This document shows positions 8,398 through 16,719 of a stretch of 36,425 nt of DNA, piece after piece. A program made the translations under genes and the position numbers. The notes under the pieces were generated by a model that was not told the origin of the DNA, did not search any database, and saw nothing but the letters and a program-made list of their open reading frames with translations. Each line of letters begins with the position of its first letter. Positions within the stretch are counted from its first letter, which is position 1. Origin of the DNA: Coriobacteriales bacterium (lineage in GTDB: Bacteria; Actinomycetota; Coriobacteriia; Coriobacteriales; Atopobiaceae); contig JAQXQO010000126.1 in NCBI GenBank assembly GCA_029101205.1, positions 1 to 36,425 of the forward strand, read 5' to 3'.

Positions 8398-11118
8398 TCA
8401 CCCCGTGTTCTGCAGGCCGGCGGCAACGCCAGACACGGTGCACAGGATGAGGAAGATGAACCTCTCGCGCTCCTCGGGTGTCAGCTTGTCGGAGCGGGTG
8501 CGCACGGCCTTCAGGGCGCTGGCCTGCATGATGGACAGGGCGTTGACGAACGGCAGGCGCACGCGGACCACCGGTCCCAGCACGCGGCGGTGCTGCAGCG
8601 GCCAGTCCTCGTCGATGATGGCGAGCACCCACTTCATGGTGAGCGCCATCTCGTCCAGGACCTTCTGGGTCAGGTCGGGACGGTCGCCCAGGCCCAGGTA
8701 CATGCGGGCGATGCGCTCGTCGGTCTTTGCCAGCGACATCTCGATGTTGTCGATGAACGTCGTGAACAGGGGCCACTCGGCGTAGGCCTTGCGCAGGCGG
8801 TCCAGGTCGCCGAACTCCTGGCAGGCGGTGCCCAGGCCGTACCAGGCGGCCAGGTTGATGCGGGCCTGCGACCACGAGAAGATCCAGGGGATGGTGCGCA
8901 GGTCGTCCAGGGACTTTGCGCCCAGGCCACGCTTTGCGGGGCGCGAGCCGATGGGCAGAAGGCCGATCTCGGTCAGGGGCGTCACGGTGGAGAACCACTC
9001 GGCAAAGCCGTCGGTGTGCAGCAGGTCGAGGTAGTGCTCGCGCGAGCTCTTCTCGAGCTTCTGGGCCACGTCGGAGTACAGCTGCGTGGTCTCGGTATTC
9101 AGCCACTCGATGGAGGGGGCGGAGTTCAGCAGCGTGGCCGCCGAGACCTCCTCCACGTGGCGGCGAGCCAGCACGGGGTTGCCGTAACGGGCAAATATGA
9201 CCTCGCCCTGCTCAGTCAGCTTGAAGAAGCAGTTGACGGAGCCGGCGGGCTGAGCCAGGACGGCGTGGTTTGCCGGGCCGCCACCGCGGCCCACGGCACC
9301 GCCGCGGCCGTGCATCAGCACCAGGTTGATGCCGTTGCGCTTGGCCCACTCGGCGATGCGGCGCTGCGCCTCGTGCAGCACCAGCGTGGCGGAGGTGGGG
9401 CCGGCGTCCTTCGACGAGTCGGAGTAGCCCAGCATGACCTCCAGGCGACGGTTGGTCTGCGCCAGGCGACGGCGCACGTCGGGCAGCTGAATCATCTGGT
9501 CCAGGGTGTCCACGGCGTTCTCCAGGTCCTCCACCTGCTCGAACAGGGGGATGACGTCCAGCGTGGGCACGTCCTCCTCGTGGGCGAAGGCCAGGCGCGC
9601 CAGCTCATACACGTCGGCGATGTTCTGCGCGCTCTTGGTGAACGAGATGATGTAGCGACGCGCGGCCTCGACGCCGTTGCGGCGCTGGATGCTGCCGATG
9701 GCGCGGAAGGTGTCCAGCACCTCGCGCGTCATGGGTGCCAGCTCGCCGCGCTCGCCCCAGCGGCCGTGCTCCCTTATGTCGGCAAGTGCACGGGAGTGCA
9801 CCAGGGAGTGCTGACGGAACTCCATCTGCACCATGTTGAAGCCGAAGGTCTCGGCCTGCCAGATCAGGGTCTGCAGCGGACCGTAGGCCTCGCGGACGGC
9901 GCCGCACTGAGCCAGCGAGCGCTGGACCACGCGCAGGTCGTCCAGATACTCCTCGCACGAGCTGTACATGAGGTCGGCCGTGCGCGAGATGGTGGCCTCC
10001 AGGCGGTTGGCGATGACCAGCATGACCGCGCGGTGCGGCTCGCTCGTGGACAGGGCCTCGGCACGGGCCGTAATGACCTCGTTCATCTCGACCTGGTGGC
10101 TCCACAGGTTCATGAGCTCGCTGGAGGGGGCGGTGGTGACCGTCTCCTCGGTCAGGTTGCGGCCGACCGAGCGCGTGGCGTCAGCCAGCGTGCGCAGCAT
10201 GTGCGAGCGGAACTTCTCGGCCACCTTACGGCTGACCTTGGCGGTGACGTTGGGGTTGCCGTCGCGGTCGGAGCCGATCCAGCTGCCGGGATGGAAGAAC
10301 GCGGGGCACACGGGCGGCACGGTACCTGCCTTGTCGCCCAGCTCCCAGTCGTCGAAGCGGCGATACACCGCGGGAATCATCTGGAACAGGGTGTTGTCAA
10401 AGATGTCGATGATGGTGTCGGCCTCTTCGACGGGCGTGGGCTTCTTGTGCGCGATGGGAGACGTGCGGAACAGCGCGTCGATCTCCTGCAGCATGCGGCG
10501 CTCGTTCTCGGCCAGCTCGGCGCCGCCCAGAAGCGGGCGCACGTCCAGCAGCTGCGAGATGCGGCGAATCTTTCCTGTGACGGCCTTGCGGCGCGCCTCG
10601 GTGGGGTGCGCGGTGAACACGGGATGGAACTCCAGCTTGTGCAGGAGCTCGTCTGCGTGCTCGCGGCCCGTCTCCTCGACCAGGCGGTTGTACGCCACGG
10701 TGACCTCGTTTACGGGGTCCTCATCCTCGCTGGTGGGAACGGCGCGCTCCCTGCGGCGCAGGGACGTCACGCGGTAGTTCTCCTCCGCGATGTTGGCCAG
10801 GTGGAAGTACGTAGTGAACGCACGCGTGACCAGCTGGCACTCCTCCAGCGACATGCCGTCGATGACGCCCACGGCGTGCTCGAAGTGCGCGGGGTTGTTG
10901 CGCTCGCCAGGTGCCTCGGCCTTGATCATGTCCACCAGCATCACGTCGAAGTTCTCCAGCAGCTGGGGGTCATAGTCGGCCAGAACCTTGCGCACCAGAC
11001 GCAGGAACAGCACCAGGTTGTCCCGCAGCTCCACGGGCACGCTGATCTTTTGCAGCGTGGCCTCGACCACCGGGACCTTCTGGGGCGTGGCGTCTAGCGC
11101 GGCGTCGTTTTGTGCCAT
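8398..11118 (-). CDS. ppc: Phosphoenolpyruvate carboxylase
   Basis: PEP carboxylase makes oxaloacetate from PEP and bicarbonate, refilling the TCA branch that feeds aspartate and succinate in fermenters. At 906 residues it has normal bacterial length. Signature regions are all present: V-F-T-A-H-P-T-E-A with catalytic His171, G-S-D-R-D-G-N-P-N near 285, G-Y-S-D-S-S-K-D-A-G near 565, the Gly-rich loop H-G-R-G-G-A-V-G-R-G-G-G-P at about 603-615, and the family's terminal Q-N-T-G. The ATG at 11118 has GGAG about 7 nt upstream, preferred over 11172. It is monocistronic, divergent from the flippase gene, and closed by a strong terminator. Confidence 0.97.
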   Translation of the reverse strand: MAQNDAALDATPQKVPVVEATLQKISVPVELRDNLVLFLRLVRKVLADYDPQLLENFDVMLVDMIKAEAPGERNNPAHFEHAVGVIDGMSLEECQLVTRAFTTYFHLANIAEENYRVTSLRRRERAVPTSEDEDPVNEVTVAYNRLVEETGREHADELLHKLEFHPVFTAHPTEARRKAVTGKIRRISQLLDVRPLLGGAELAENERRMLQEIDALFRTSPIAHKKPTPVEEADTIIDIFDNTLFQMIPAVYRRFDDWELGDKAGTVPPVCPAFFHPGSWIGSDRDGNPNVTAKVSRKVAEKFRSHMLRTLADATRSVGRNLTEETVTTAPSSELMNLWSHQVEMNEVITARAEALSTSEPHRAVMLVIANRLEATISRTADLMYSSCEEYLDDLRVVQRSLAQCGAVREAYGPLQTLIWQAETFGFNMVQMEFRQHSLVHSRALADIREHGRWGERGELAPMTREVLDTFRAIGSIQRRNGVEAARRYIISFTKSAQNIADVYELARLAFAHEEDVPTLDVIPLFEQVEDLENAVDTLDQMIQLPDVRRRLAQTNRRLEVMLGYSDSSKDAGPTSATLVLHEAQRRIAEWAKRNGINLVLMHGRGGAVGRGGGPANHAVLAQPAGSVNCFFKLTEQGEVIFARYGNPVLARRHVEEVSAATLLNSAPSIEWLNTETTQLYSDVAQKLEKSSREHYLDLLHTDGFAEWFSTVTPLTEIGLLPIGSRPAKRGLGAKSLDDLRTIPWIFSWSQARINLAAWYGLGTACQEFGDLDRLRKAYAEWPLFTTFIDNIEMSLAKTDERIARMYLGLGDRPDLTQKVLDEMALTMKWVLAIIDEDWPLQHRRVLGPVVRVRLPFVNALSIMQASALKAVRTRSDKLTPEERERFIFLILCTVSGVAAGLQNTG

Positions 11119-11175
11119 GCATAACTCCAATCGAAGCTCAATGGCTACCTTCGCAAGTCTACCGTACTTCAATTT

Positions 11176-11204
11176 GGTAAACGCAAAGAAAAAATCGGTA
11201 AACG
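11176..11204. promoter_or_regulatory. Direct repeat GGTAAACG x2 in the ppc/flippase divergent region
   Basis: GGTAAACG occurs at 11176-11183 and 11197-11204, spaced 21 bp (two helical turns, same face of DNA), just upstream of ppc. Such spacing suits a dimeric or paired regulator. No known box is recognised. Confidence 0.35.
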
Positions 11205-11305
11205 AGAAATAAAACGTTCATGGAACGTGGGCAGACTACACGGCTCCCCCATTTCCCGGCTTACAATTTCGAGAATAGCAAGCTTGTTGGAACTCGTCGG
11301 CAGGA

Positions 11306-12766
11306 ATGACCTTGTCTCTTTTTAATCGCAGGAAAAAACCGTCCACCAACAGCTATGGAGCATACTCCTCCCCCGTCACGGACCCCACTGCCGTGCGCGG
11401 TGGCCTAATCTCGAAGCGCACCGAGAAGCGCAACGCGAAGGCGAAGCAGCCCTCCCGCCTGCAGAAGCTGGTGAACCAGTGGTGGAACCGGCTGCTGGAG
11501 GCCGTATACGACAGGTCCTTCTCGGAGCAGACCGAGCTCTATGCCGCAAACCAGGGCATGCTGGACTACGTCCTGAACACCGTGGGCCAGGGTGCCTGGG
11601 GCGTTTTGTTCCCGCTTCTGACCATCGTGGCCACGCAGCTATCGGGCGCGGACAACGCCGGCATGTTCTCGATGGCGTTCGTGACGGGCACCCTGCTGAT
11701 GTATCTAGGCAACTACGGCGTGCGCACCTTCCAGGTGTCCGACCTCGAGGAGACCGAGTCCTTTGCCGCCTACCAGATCCACCGCGCCATCACCTGCGTT
11801 GCCATGCTGGTGGCAGGCTGGCTCTACATAAAGGTGCGCGGCTACACCGGCGAGATGGCGCTCATGTGCGACGGCGTTTTCGTGTACCGCATGGTGGACG
11901 CCCTGGCCGACGTGTACGAGGGCAGGCTCCAGCAGATGGAGAAGCTCTACCTGGCGGGCGTCTCGACGGGCCTTCGCTCCCTGGCCGGCCTCGTCGTCTT
12001 CACCGTCATGCTGTTCCTGACGCGCAGCCTGGTCATAGCGTCGGTGGCCATGGCCGTGGTGGCGGTGGCATCCCTGGTGCTGGTGACCATACCCCTGGCG
12101 CTGTTCGAGACGCCAAAGTCCAGGAAGCCCCAGCTCATCGAGGTGCAGGAGCTGTTCCAGGAGTGCTTCCCGGCATTCGCCGGCCTGATCCTGTACGCCC
12201 TCATAGACAACGCGCCCAAGTACGCCATGGAGGGCGCGCTCAGCTATGACAACCAGACCTACTTCAACGCCATCTACTTCGGCGCCAACGGCGTGCTCAT
12301 GGCGGGCGGCCTGATCTACAAGCCCCAGCTGGTGCGCCTGGCCAACATCTGGTCCGACCCGTCGAAGCGCCCGCGCTTCGACCTGGTGGTCATTGGCCTC
12401 ATAGGCACCTTCGTCGTGGTGGCGGGCATCGTGCTGCTGTTCACCGCAACCATCGGCATCCCACTGAACGGCCTTCTGTACGCCACTGACTTCGAGCGGT
12501 TCCGCATGCAGTCCTACCTCATGGTAGGGGCGGGAGCGCTGGCGGCATCCATAGACTTCCTGTTCCAGACGCTGACGGTGCTGCGCCAGCAGGACCTGGC
12601 CACCCGCCTGTACCTGGTGGGCCTGGTGGTGGCCTTCGCGCTCAGCTACTCGCTCGTGCACATGCTGGGCTTCGACGGCGCCGTGTATGCCTACCTCATC
12701 TCGCACGTCGTGCTGTTTGGCCTGTTCGTGGCCCAGTACGTCGTGCTGCGCGTGAAGTCACGCTGA
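11306..12766 (+). CDS. MOP-superfamily polysaccharide flippase / membrane protein
   Basis: A 486-residue polytopic membrane protein with about 12-14 helices preceded by a basic cytoplasmic N-terminus of ~75 residues (many Arg/Lys, S-K-R-T-E-K-R-N-A-K-A-K). The first helical stretch (L-N-T-V-G-Q-G-A-W-G-V-L-F-P-L-L-T) and overall layout resemble Wzx/RfbX-type polysaccharide exporters, which flip lipid-linked sugars across the membrane. No glycosyltransferases are adjacent, so the substrate is unknown. The ATG at 11306 has only AGGA directly abutting it, so initiation may be weak. A TACAAT -10-like box lies at 11262-11267. A near-perfect terminator follows the stop. Confidence 0.75.
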   Translation: MTLSLFNRRKKPSTNSYGAYSSPVTDPTAVRGGLISKRTEKRNAKAKQPSRLQKLVNQWWNRLLEAVYDRSFSEQTELYAANQGMLDYVLNTVGQGAWGVLFPLLTIVATQLSGADNAGMFSMAFVTGTLLMYLGNYGVRTFQVSDLEETESFAAYQIHRAITCVAMLVAGWLYIKVRGYTGEMALMCDGVFVYRMVDALADVYEGRLQQMEKLYLAGVSTGLRSLAGLVVFTVMLFLTRSLVIASVAMAVVAVASLVLVTIPLALFETPKSRKPQLIEVQELFQECFPAFAGLILYALIDNAPKYAMEGALSYDNQTYFNAIYFGANGVLMAGGLIYKPQLVRLANIWSDPSKRPRFDLVVIGLIGTFVVVAGIVLLFTATIGIPLNGLLYATDFERFRMQSYLMVGAGALAASIDFLFQTLTVLRQQDLATRLYLVGLVVAFALSYSLVHMLGFDGAVYAYLISHVVLFGLFVAQYVVLRVKSR

Positions 12767-13630
12767 TCGCGTCCGGCATCGTGAGCCCCCAGGGCACCTT
12801 GCGCAGCGCAAGGTGCCCTTTTCGTGCCGCCAACCGCGCACATCAACGCGGCAAACGCCACCAGCGTTCCCAGGATGGCAGATCCGCGGTCGTAGTTGAA
12901 CACCGAGTAGTACGGCTCTAGCCCCTCCTGCTGCTCGGCCTTTACACTGACCTTCACCGTGGCGGTGCCGATGGTGCCGTTGGCGTCGGTCACGGTGTAC
13001 GTCACCGTGTAGGTGCCCTCCTTGGAGGTGTCGATGGCGTCTACCGCGTTGCCATCGGCGTCCTGGAAAGTGCACTTTACGGAGGAGGTCAGGTCGGTGC
13101 CGTCAGTCGCGGTGGCGGTGACGCCGGATATGGGGTCAAACGTCTGGCCCACCTTCACCTGCACGTCCGTCGAGGGGACCTTGATGGTGGGAGCCACCGG
13201 AGTGGGGTCAGCAGCACCTTGGGGGGTAGCCGTCGCCCAGGTCGGCAATCTTGCCGTTCTTTGCGCCGAAGCTGCCGGTACCCTGCTTCCAGGCGGTGTC
13301 GGTCGTGGCGGCAGAGGTCTTCCAGCCGTCGGCCGGGGCCTGGCTGTCATCGCGGTACTGCCACACGATGGTGCCCGAGACCACGATGTCCTGGTCGGTG
13401 CCCGAAGCAGTCGTCTGCGTGGGCTTGTACAGGCCAACGACCGTCAGTGCCACAGCCACCAGGGCCACGGCCAACAGTGCCACGACGCGGCGCAGGCCGC
13501 CGTGTGCGCGATGGTTGCCGTCGCCGGAGGCGTCGGCCGAGTGGTCCTTCTTGCCAGCGTTCCACGAAAGGACGGCCCTCTTGTCGCCCCGTTGGTTGCC
13601 TGGCAAGTCGCTCAACTTGCGCAGTTGCAT
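12691..13630 (-). pseudogene. Frameshifted surface protein with Ig-like domain
   Basis: Two adjacent minus-strand frames appear to be parts of one protein. The first (13630-13208) gives a basic N-terminus, a membrane anchor at about 47-67 and an external segment ending K-I-A-D-L-G-D-G-Y-P, reminiscent of W-K-Y/F-G-A-K surface modules; it stops at 13208. In the next frame, from about 13222, the text continues sensibly as Q-G-A-A-D-P-T-P-V-A-P, then a bacterial Ig-like domain (G-T-Y-T-V-T-Y-T-V-T-D-A-N-G) and a C-terminal hydrophobic helix. The switch falls on a run of six C (minus strand, 13226-13221); one C fewer joins the frames. The tail crosses the neighbour's terminator and overlaps its end by 76 bp, so the 3' end is probably decayed too. 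Start ATG 13630 has GAGGAGAGG upstream. Phase variation, sequencing error and decay are all possible. Confidence 0.65.
12792..12822 (+). terminator. Rho-independent terminator of the flippase gene
   Basis: GGGCACCTTGCGC and its exact complement form a perfect long stem with a tiny loop, followed by TTTT. The convergent broken surface-protein frame reads through it on the other strand. Confidence 0.9.
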
Positions 13631-13949
13631 AGACTTTGCCCCTCTCCTCGAGTTGTGAGGCTCACATGCAACCCCATTTCAGCCCTAGGCTAAGGGCCGT
13701 CGCTCGTACTTGGAAAAGCCGTCAGTAAGAACAACGTCAGCCAAGGTTCGCCTTATGGCAAGAAGTGCGCACGCATCTGTCATGCCCTTACAAAGTCGTA
13801 CCGTAAGGCTTTCGCACCGTAAGAGGCTCCGCTCCCACCCAGACGAGGGTCTCGATCGAACGCCGCACGAAAGGGGGAGCCGCCCCGTAGGACGACCCCC
13901 CCATTGCAGGCTGTTCTTCTTGCCTGAACTATTTGCCTGAAGCGGCTCG
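13631..13949. other. Gap between surface-protein remnant and aspS (319 bp)
   Basis: No gene is seen. Directly repeated ACCGTAAG occurs twice, 16 bp apart, around 13799-13822, upstream of the surface-protein frame; it could be an operator. The aspS terminator lies at 13873-13902. Confidence 0.5.
13873..13902 (-). terminator. Probable terminator of aspS
   Basis: On the minus strand a G-rich arm pairs with a C-rich arm (about 11 bp with several G-U pairs and a bulged T), loop TAC-like, then TTTCG. It is 48 bp after the aspS stop. Moderate strength. Confidence 0.5.
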
Positions 13950-15719
13950 CTACAGGATGCGCAACGAGACCTCCTTCAGCTGCTGGCCCGAGACCTCGCT
14001 GGGTGCGCCGGACATCAGGTCCGAACCCGAGCTGGTCTTCGGGAAGGCCATGACCTCACGGATGGAGTCCGCGCCGGCCAAAAGCATGCACACGCGGTCC
14101 AAGCCCAGTGCGAAGCCGCCCATGGGAGGCGCACCGAACTTCAGGGCCTCCATCAGGAAGCCGAACTGAGCCTGCGCGCGCTCCTCGCTGAAGCCCAGCA
14201 GGCGCAGGATGTGCATCTGCAGGTCGGCGTTGTGGATACGCATGCCACCGCCGCCGGCCTCGTAGCCGTCCATGACGAAGTCCATGGTGTGCGAGCCGAC
14301 CTTCAGCGGGTCGGAGTCCAGAAGGTCCATCTGGTTCTCGTTGGGCTGCGTGAAGGGCTGGTGCTCGGAGTCCAGGCGGTTTGCCTCGTCATCCCAGTGG
14401 AACAGCGGGAAGTTGACGACCCACAGGAAGTCGTGGCCCTCGCGCGGGATGTCCAAGGCCTTTGCCATGTGGTTGCGCATGCCGCCCAGGATGGTGTCGG
14501 CGGTCAGGCGGTCGGCGACGGCGAACATCACCAGGTCGCCGGGCTCGACCTCCATCTCGGCGCGCAGCGCTGCCATCTCCTCGTCCGAGAAGAACTTCAC
14601 GATGGGGCTGGTGACCTTGCCGTCCTCGCGGAAGGCGATGTAGGCCAGGCCCTTGGCGCCAAAGGTGGCGGCGACGTCGGCCAGCTTGTCAATCTGGGCG
14701 CGAGGCCACTTGCCGGCACCCTTCGCGTTGATGGCCTTCACGTACTGGCCTTCGGTGTTGGCGGCGCTGGCGAACAGCTTGAACTTCGAGCTCTTGAAGA
14801 TGTCCGTCACATCGTGCAGGTGCATGCCAAAGCGGGTGTCGGGCTTGTCGATGCCGTAGGTGTCCATGGCGTCCCAGTACTGGATGCGGCGCAGGGGCAG
14901 CTCCATGTGCACGCCCATCTGCTCGAAGGCGTCAGCCAGCACCTCCTCCAGCTCGGCCATGAGGTCGTCCTGCTTCACGAAGCTCATCTCGACGTCCACC
15001 TGGGTGAACTCGGGCTGGCGGTCAGCACGCAGGTCCTCGTCGCGGAAGCACTTTGCCACCTGGTAGTAGCGCTCGACGCCACCCACCATCAGCAGCTCCT
15101 TCAGCAGCTGGGGCGACTGAGGCAGGGCGTAGAAGTTGCCCGGCTGAGTGCGGCTGGGCACGATGAAGTCGCGAGCACCCTCAGGCGTGGACTTGAACAG
15201 GCAGGGGGTCTCGACCTCCATGAACTCGCGCTTGTGGAAGGCCTCGCGCAGGGCAAAGGTGAAGTTGCTGCGCATCTGCAGGTTGGCCATCATCTTTGGA
15301 CGGCGCAGGTCCAGGTAGCGGTAGCGCAGGCGGACGTCCTCGGAGGTGTCCACGTGGTCCTCGATCTGGAAAGCGGGGGTCTTCGAGGTGTTCAGCACCT
15401 CGAGCTCGCTCACCAGGACCTCGATCTGGCCGGTGGCCAGCTTGTCGTTGTCCTGGCCCTCGGGACGCTCGCGAACGACGCCCGTGACCTCGATGGGCCA
15501 CTCGGAGCGCACGTGCTCGGCAGCGTGGAACGCGGTGCCACCGGAGTGCTCGGGGTCGAAGGAAATCTGGGTCACGCCAGAGCGGTCGCGCAGATCGATG
15601 AAGATGAGGCCGCCGTGGTCACGACGGTGCCACACCCAACCGGTCAGGGTGACCTGCTTTCCGATGTCCTCGCGGCGCAGCTCGCCGCAGGTGTGGGTGT
15701 GCATGGAATGGGAGTCCAT
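13950..15719 (-). CDS. aspS: Aspartyl-tRNA synthetase
   Basis: Class II synthetase charging tRNA-Asp, 589 residues, the normal bacterial length. The OB-fold anticodon domain opens the protein (T-L-T-G-W-V-W-H-R-R-D-H-G-G). Motif 2 F-R-D-E-D-L-R-A-D-R-Q-P-E-F-T-Q-V-D lies near 221-239 and motif 3 G-L-D-R near 538; the region between holds the bacterial GAD insertion. ATG 15719 follows GAGG at 7 nt; an ATG six codons later is possible. A TACAAT -10 box lies ~100 bp upstream. hisS, often next to aspS, is 14 kb away here. Confidence 0.97.
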   Translation of the reverse strand: MDSHSMHTHTCGELRREDIGKQVTLTGWVWHRRDHGGLIFIDLRDRSGVTQISFDPEHSGGTAFHAAEHVRSEWPIEVTGVVRERPEGQDNDKLATGQIEVLVSELEVLNTSKTPAFQIEDHVDTSEDVRLRYRYLDLRRPKMMANLQMRSNFTFALREAFHKREFMEVETPCLFKSTPEGARDFIVPSRTQPGNFYALPQSPQLLKELLMVGGVERYYQVAKCFRDEDLRADRQPEFTQVDVEMSFVKQDDLMAELEEVLADAFEQMGVHMELPLRRIQYWDAMDTYGIDKPDTRFGMHLHDVTDIFKSSKFKLFASAANTEGQYVKAINAKGAGKWPRAQIDKLADVAATFGAKGLAYIAFREDGKVTSPIVKFFSDEEMAALRAEMEVEPGDLVMFAVADRLTADTILGGMRNHMAKALDIPREGHDFLWVVNFPLFHWDDEANRLDSEHQPFTQPNENQMDLLDSDPLKVGSHTMDFVMDGYEAGGGGMRIHNADLQMHILRLLGFSEERAQAQFGFLMEALKFGAPPMGGFALGLDRVCMLLAGADSIREVMAFPKTSSGSDLMSGAPSEVSGQQLKEVSLRIL

Positions 15720-15815
15720 AGGTTTCCTCTCGTCTTCGCCGCCCCGTGTCGGAACGGACGGCTTCCATCAGACGGCGACGAGGCGTAGACGGCACTTCGT
15801 CGCACACGGAAGCAG

Positions 15816-15821
15816 ATTGTA
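15816..15821 (-). promoter_or_regulatory. Putative -10 box of aspS
   Basis: TACAAT on the minus strand, giving a leader of about 90 nt. No clear -35 is visible. Confidence 0.35.
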
Positions 15822-15843
15822 CTACGCCCGTGCCAAAAGCGCC

Positions 15844-16260
15844 GCCCACCCTGGACCTCGCCCCCATTTGTTTACACACTTGGCGGGGGTCCTGGGCTGT
15901 GCTCGGGCTGTCGGGTGCGGGGTACCCGCAGCGGCCATCTTTGCGCTGGGGGGCACTCGCCCCCAGCTCCGGTGATGGCCCGACAGGCCTCTGACCTGGG
16001 GTTTTGCGAAGGTACACCACTCGGTGCCCGGCCCGGATGCGCAAACCTGGTGGGGGTGGGTACCCGCGTCGGCCACCTTTGCGCATGGGCCTCCACCCGG
16101 CAGCCGGGCCCCGTCGCCGGCAGCCCCCTGACCTGGGCTTTTACGGAGGCGCCCCAACCTGGGGCTCCGGCGTCGCGCGAACCTGTCGGGCACGGGTACC
16201 CGCGGCGACCACGTCTGCGCGCGGGCCTGCAGGGGCGGCAGGTGTGAGCGCCCACTCCCG
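15844..16260. repeat. Three imperfect repeats of exact 138-bp period, each centred on GGTACCC
   Basis: GGTACCC recurs at 15921, 16059 and 16197, exactly 138 bp apart. Shared text per unit: GGTACCCGC-nn-CG-n-CCA, then a T-TGCGC block, and in units 1 and 2 also CTGACCTGGG-n-TTTT and GCG-nn-AACCTG. In the second unit the arms ATGCGCAAA and TTTGCGCAT (about 16038-16087) flank the GGTACCC palindrome with nested GGTGG/CCACC, so it can form a long hairpin. A partial, more diverged copy may lie at 15844-15888. 138 is 46 codons, so a degenerate coding repeat is an alternative, but no frame looks coding. Confidence 0.75.
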
Positions 16261-16719
16261 CGGACTTTGCACCAGAAAGCGCACTCGGACACCGGAGCAC
16301 ACGGCGTGGCCCCAGCCAACCGCCTCCGCGACGCACGCGACCCTGGGCTACTCTCGACAGCGGCTGCCGGCTACGGCCGTCTAGGTATCCCCATTACAGT
16401 CTGGATTGGCGCTTGGGGGTTGGGGCGCAACCGACATCCCCCTGCTTCTTTGGGAATGCTGTAGTTCCCCACTCCCGCATGGCTCAGGTCGACCATAGTG
16501 CGTTATTCTTCAAGCGCGTCTCTGTAATGACGCGCGCGCAAGATTAGCCCACGCCACATAGGCCTGGCATTTCCATGCTCCGCACGGCTGAAAAGAGACG
16601 CACTCGCAGGACGCGCTCCCCACGACGGCCAAGCCCAGCCTGGCCTCCGCAGGCGCGCCCCCGAGGAACTGCAGCAAAGTCACAGTTCAAACGCAACAGC
16701 ATCGCAAGAGGCTACATAT

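Larger units (their letters stand above)
15720..16719. other. 1-kb region without a convincing gene
   Basis: Open frames here on both strands are low-complexity Arg/Pro/Gly text without ribosome sites. The stretch contains the aspS promoter, the 138-bp repeat array (about 15844-16260), and two inverted repeats near the fusion-protein gene: GGGAA/TTCCC (16452-16469) and GCGCGT/ACGCGC (16514-16535). Confidence 0.6.

Noticed and set aside
8215-11097. Plus-strand 960-codon frame opposite ppc
   Set aside because: Antisense to a complete PEP carboxylase; no domain, no ribosome site.
13740-13860. A tRNA gene between aspS and the surface-protein remnant
   Set aside because: A GTTCGATC-like string appears on the minus strand, but no acceptor stem or cloverleaf fits around it. 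No tRNA was found elsewhere either.
15844-16260. CRISPR array
   Set aside because: Period is 138 bp and the copies are imperfect along their whole length; no short identical repeats with unique spacers, no cas genes.
15619-16336. Minus-strand frames across the 138-bp repeats
   Set aside because: Arg/Pro/Gly text without ribosome sites, several frames open at once because of base composition.
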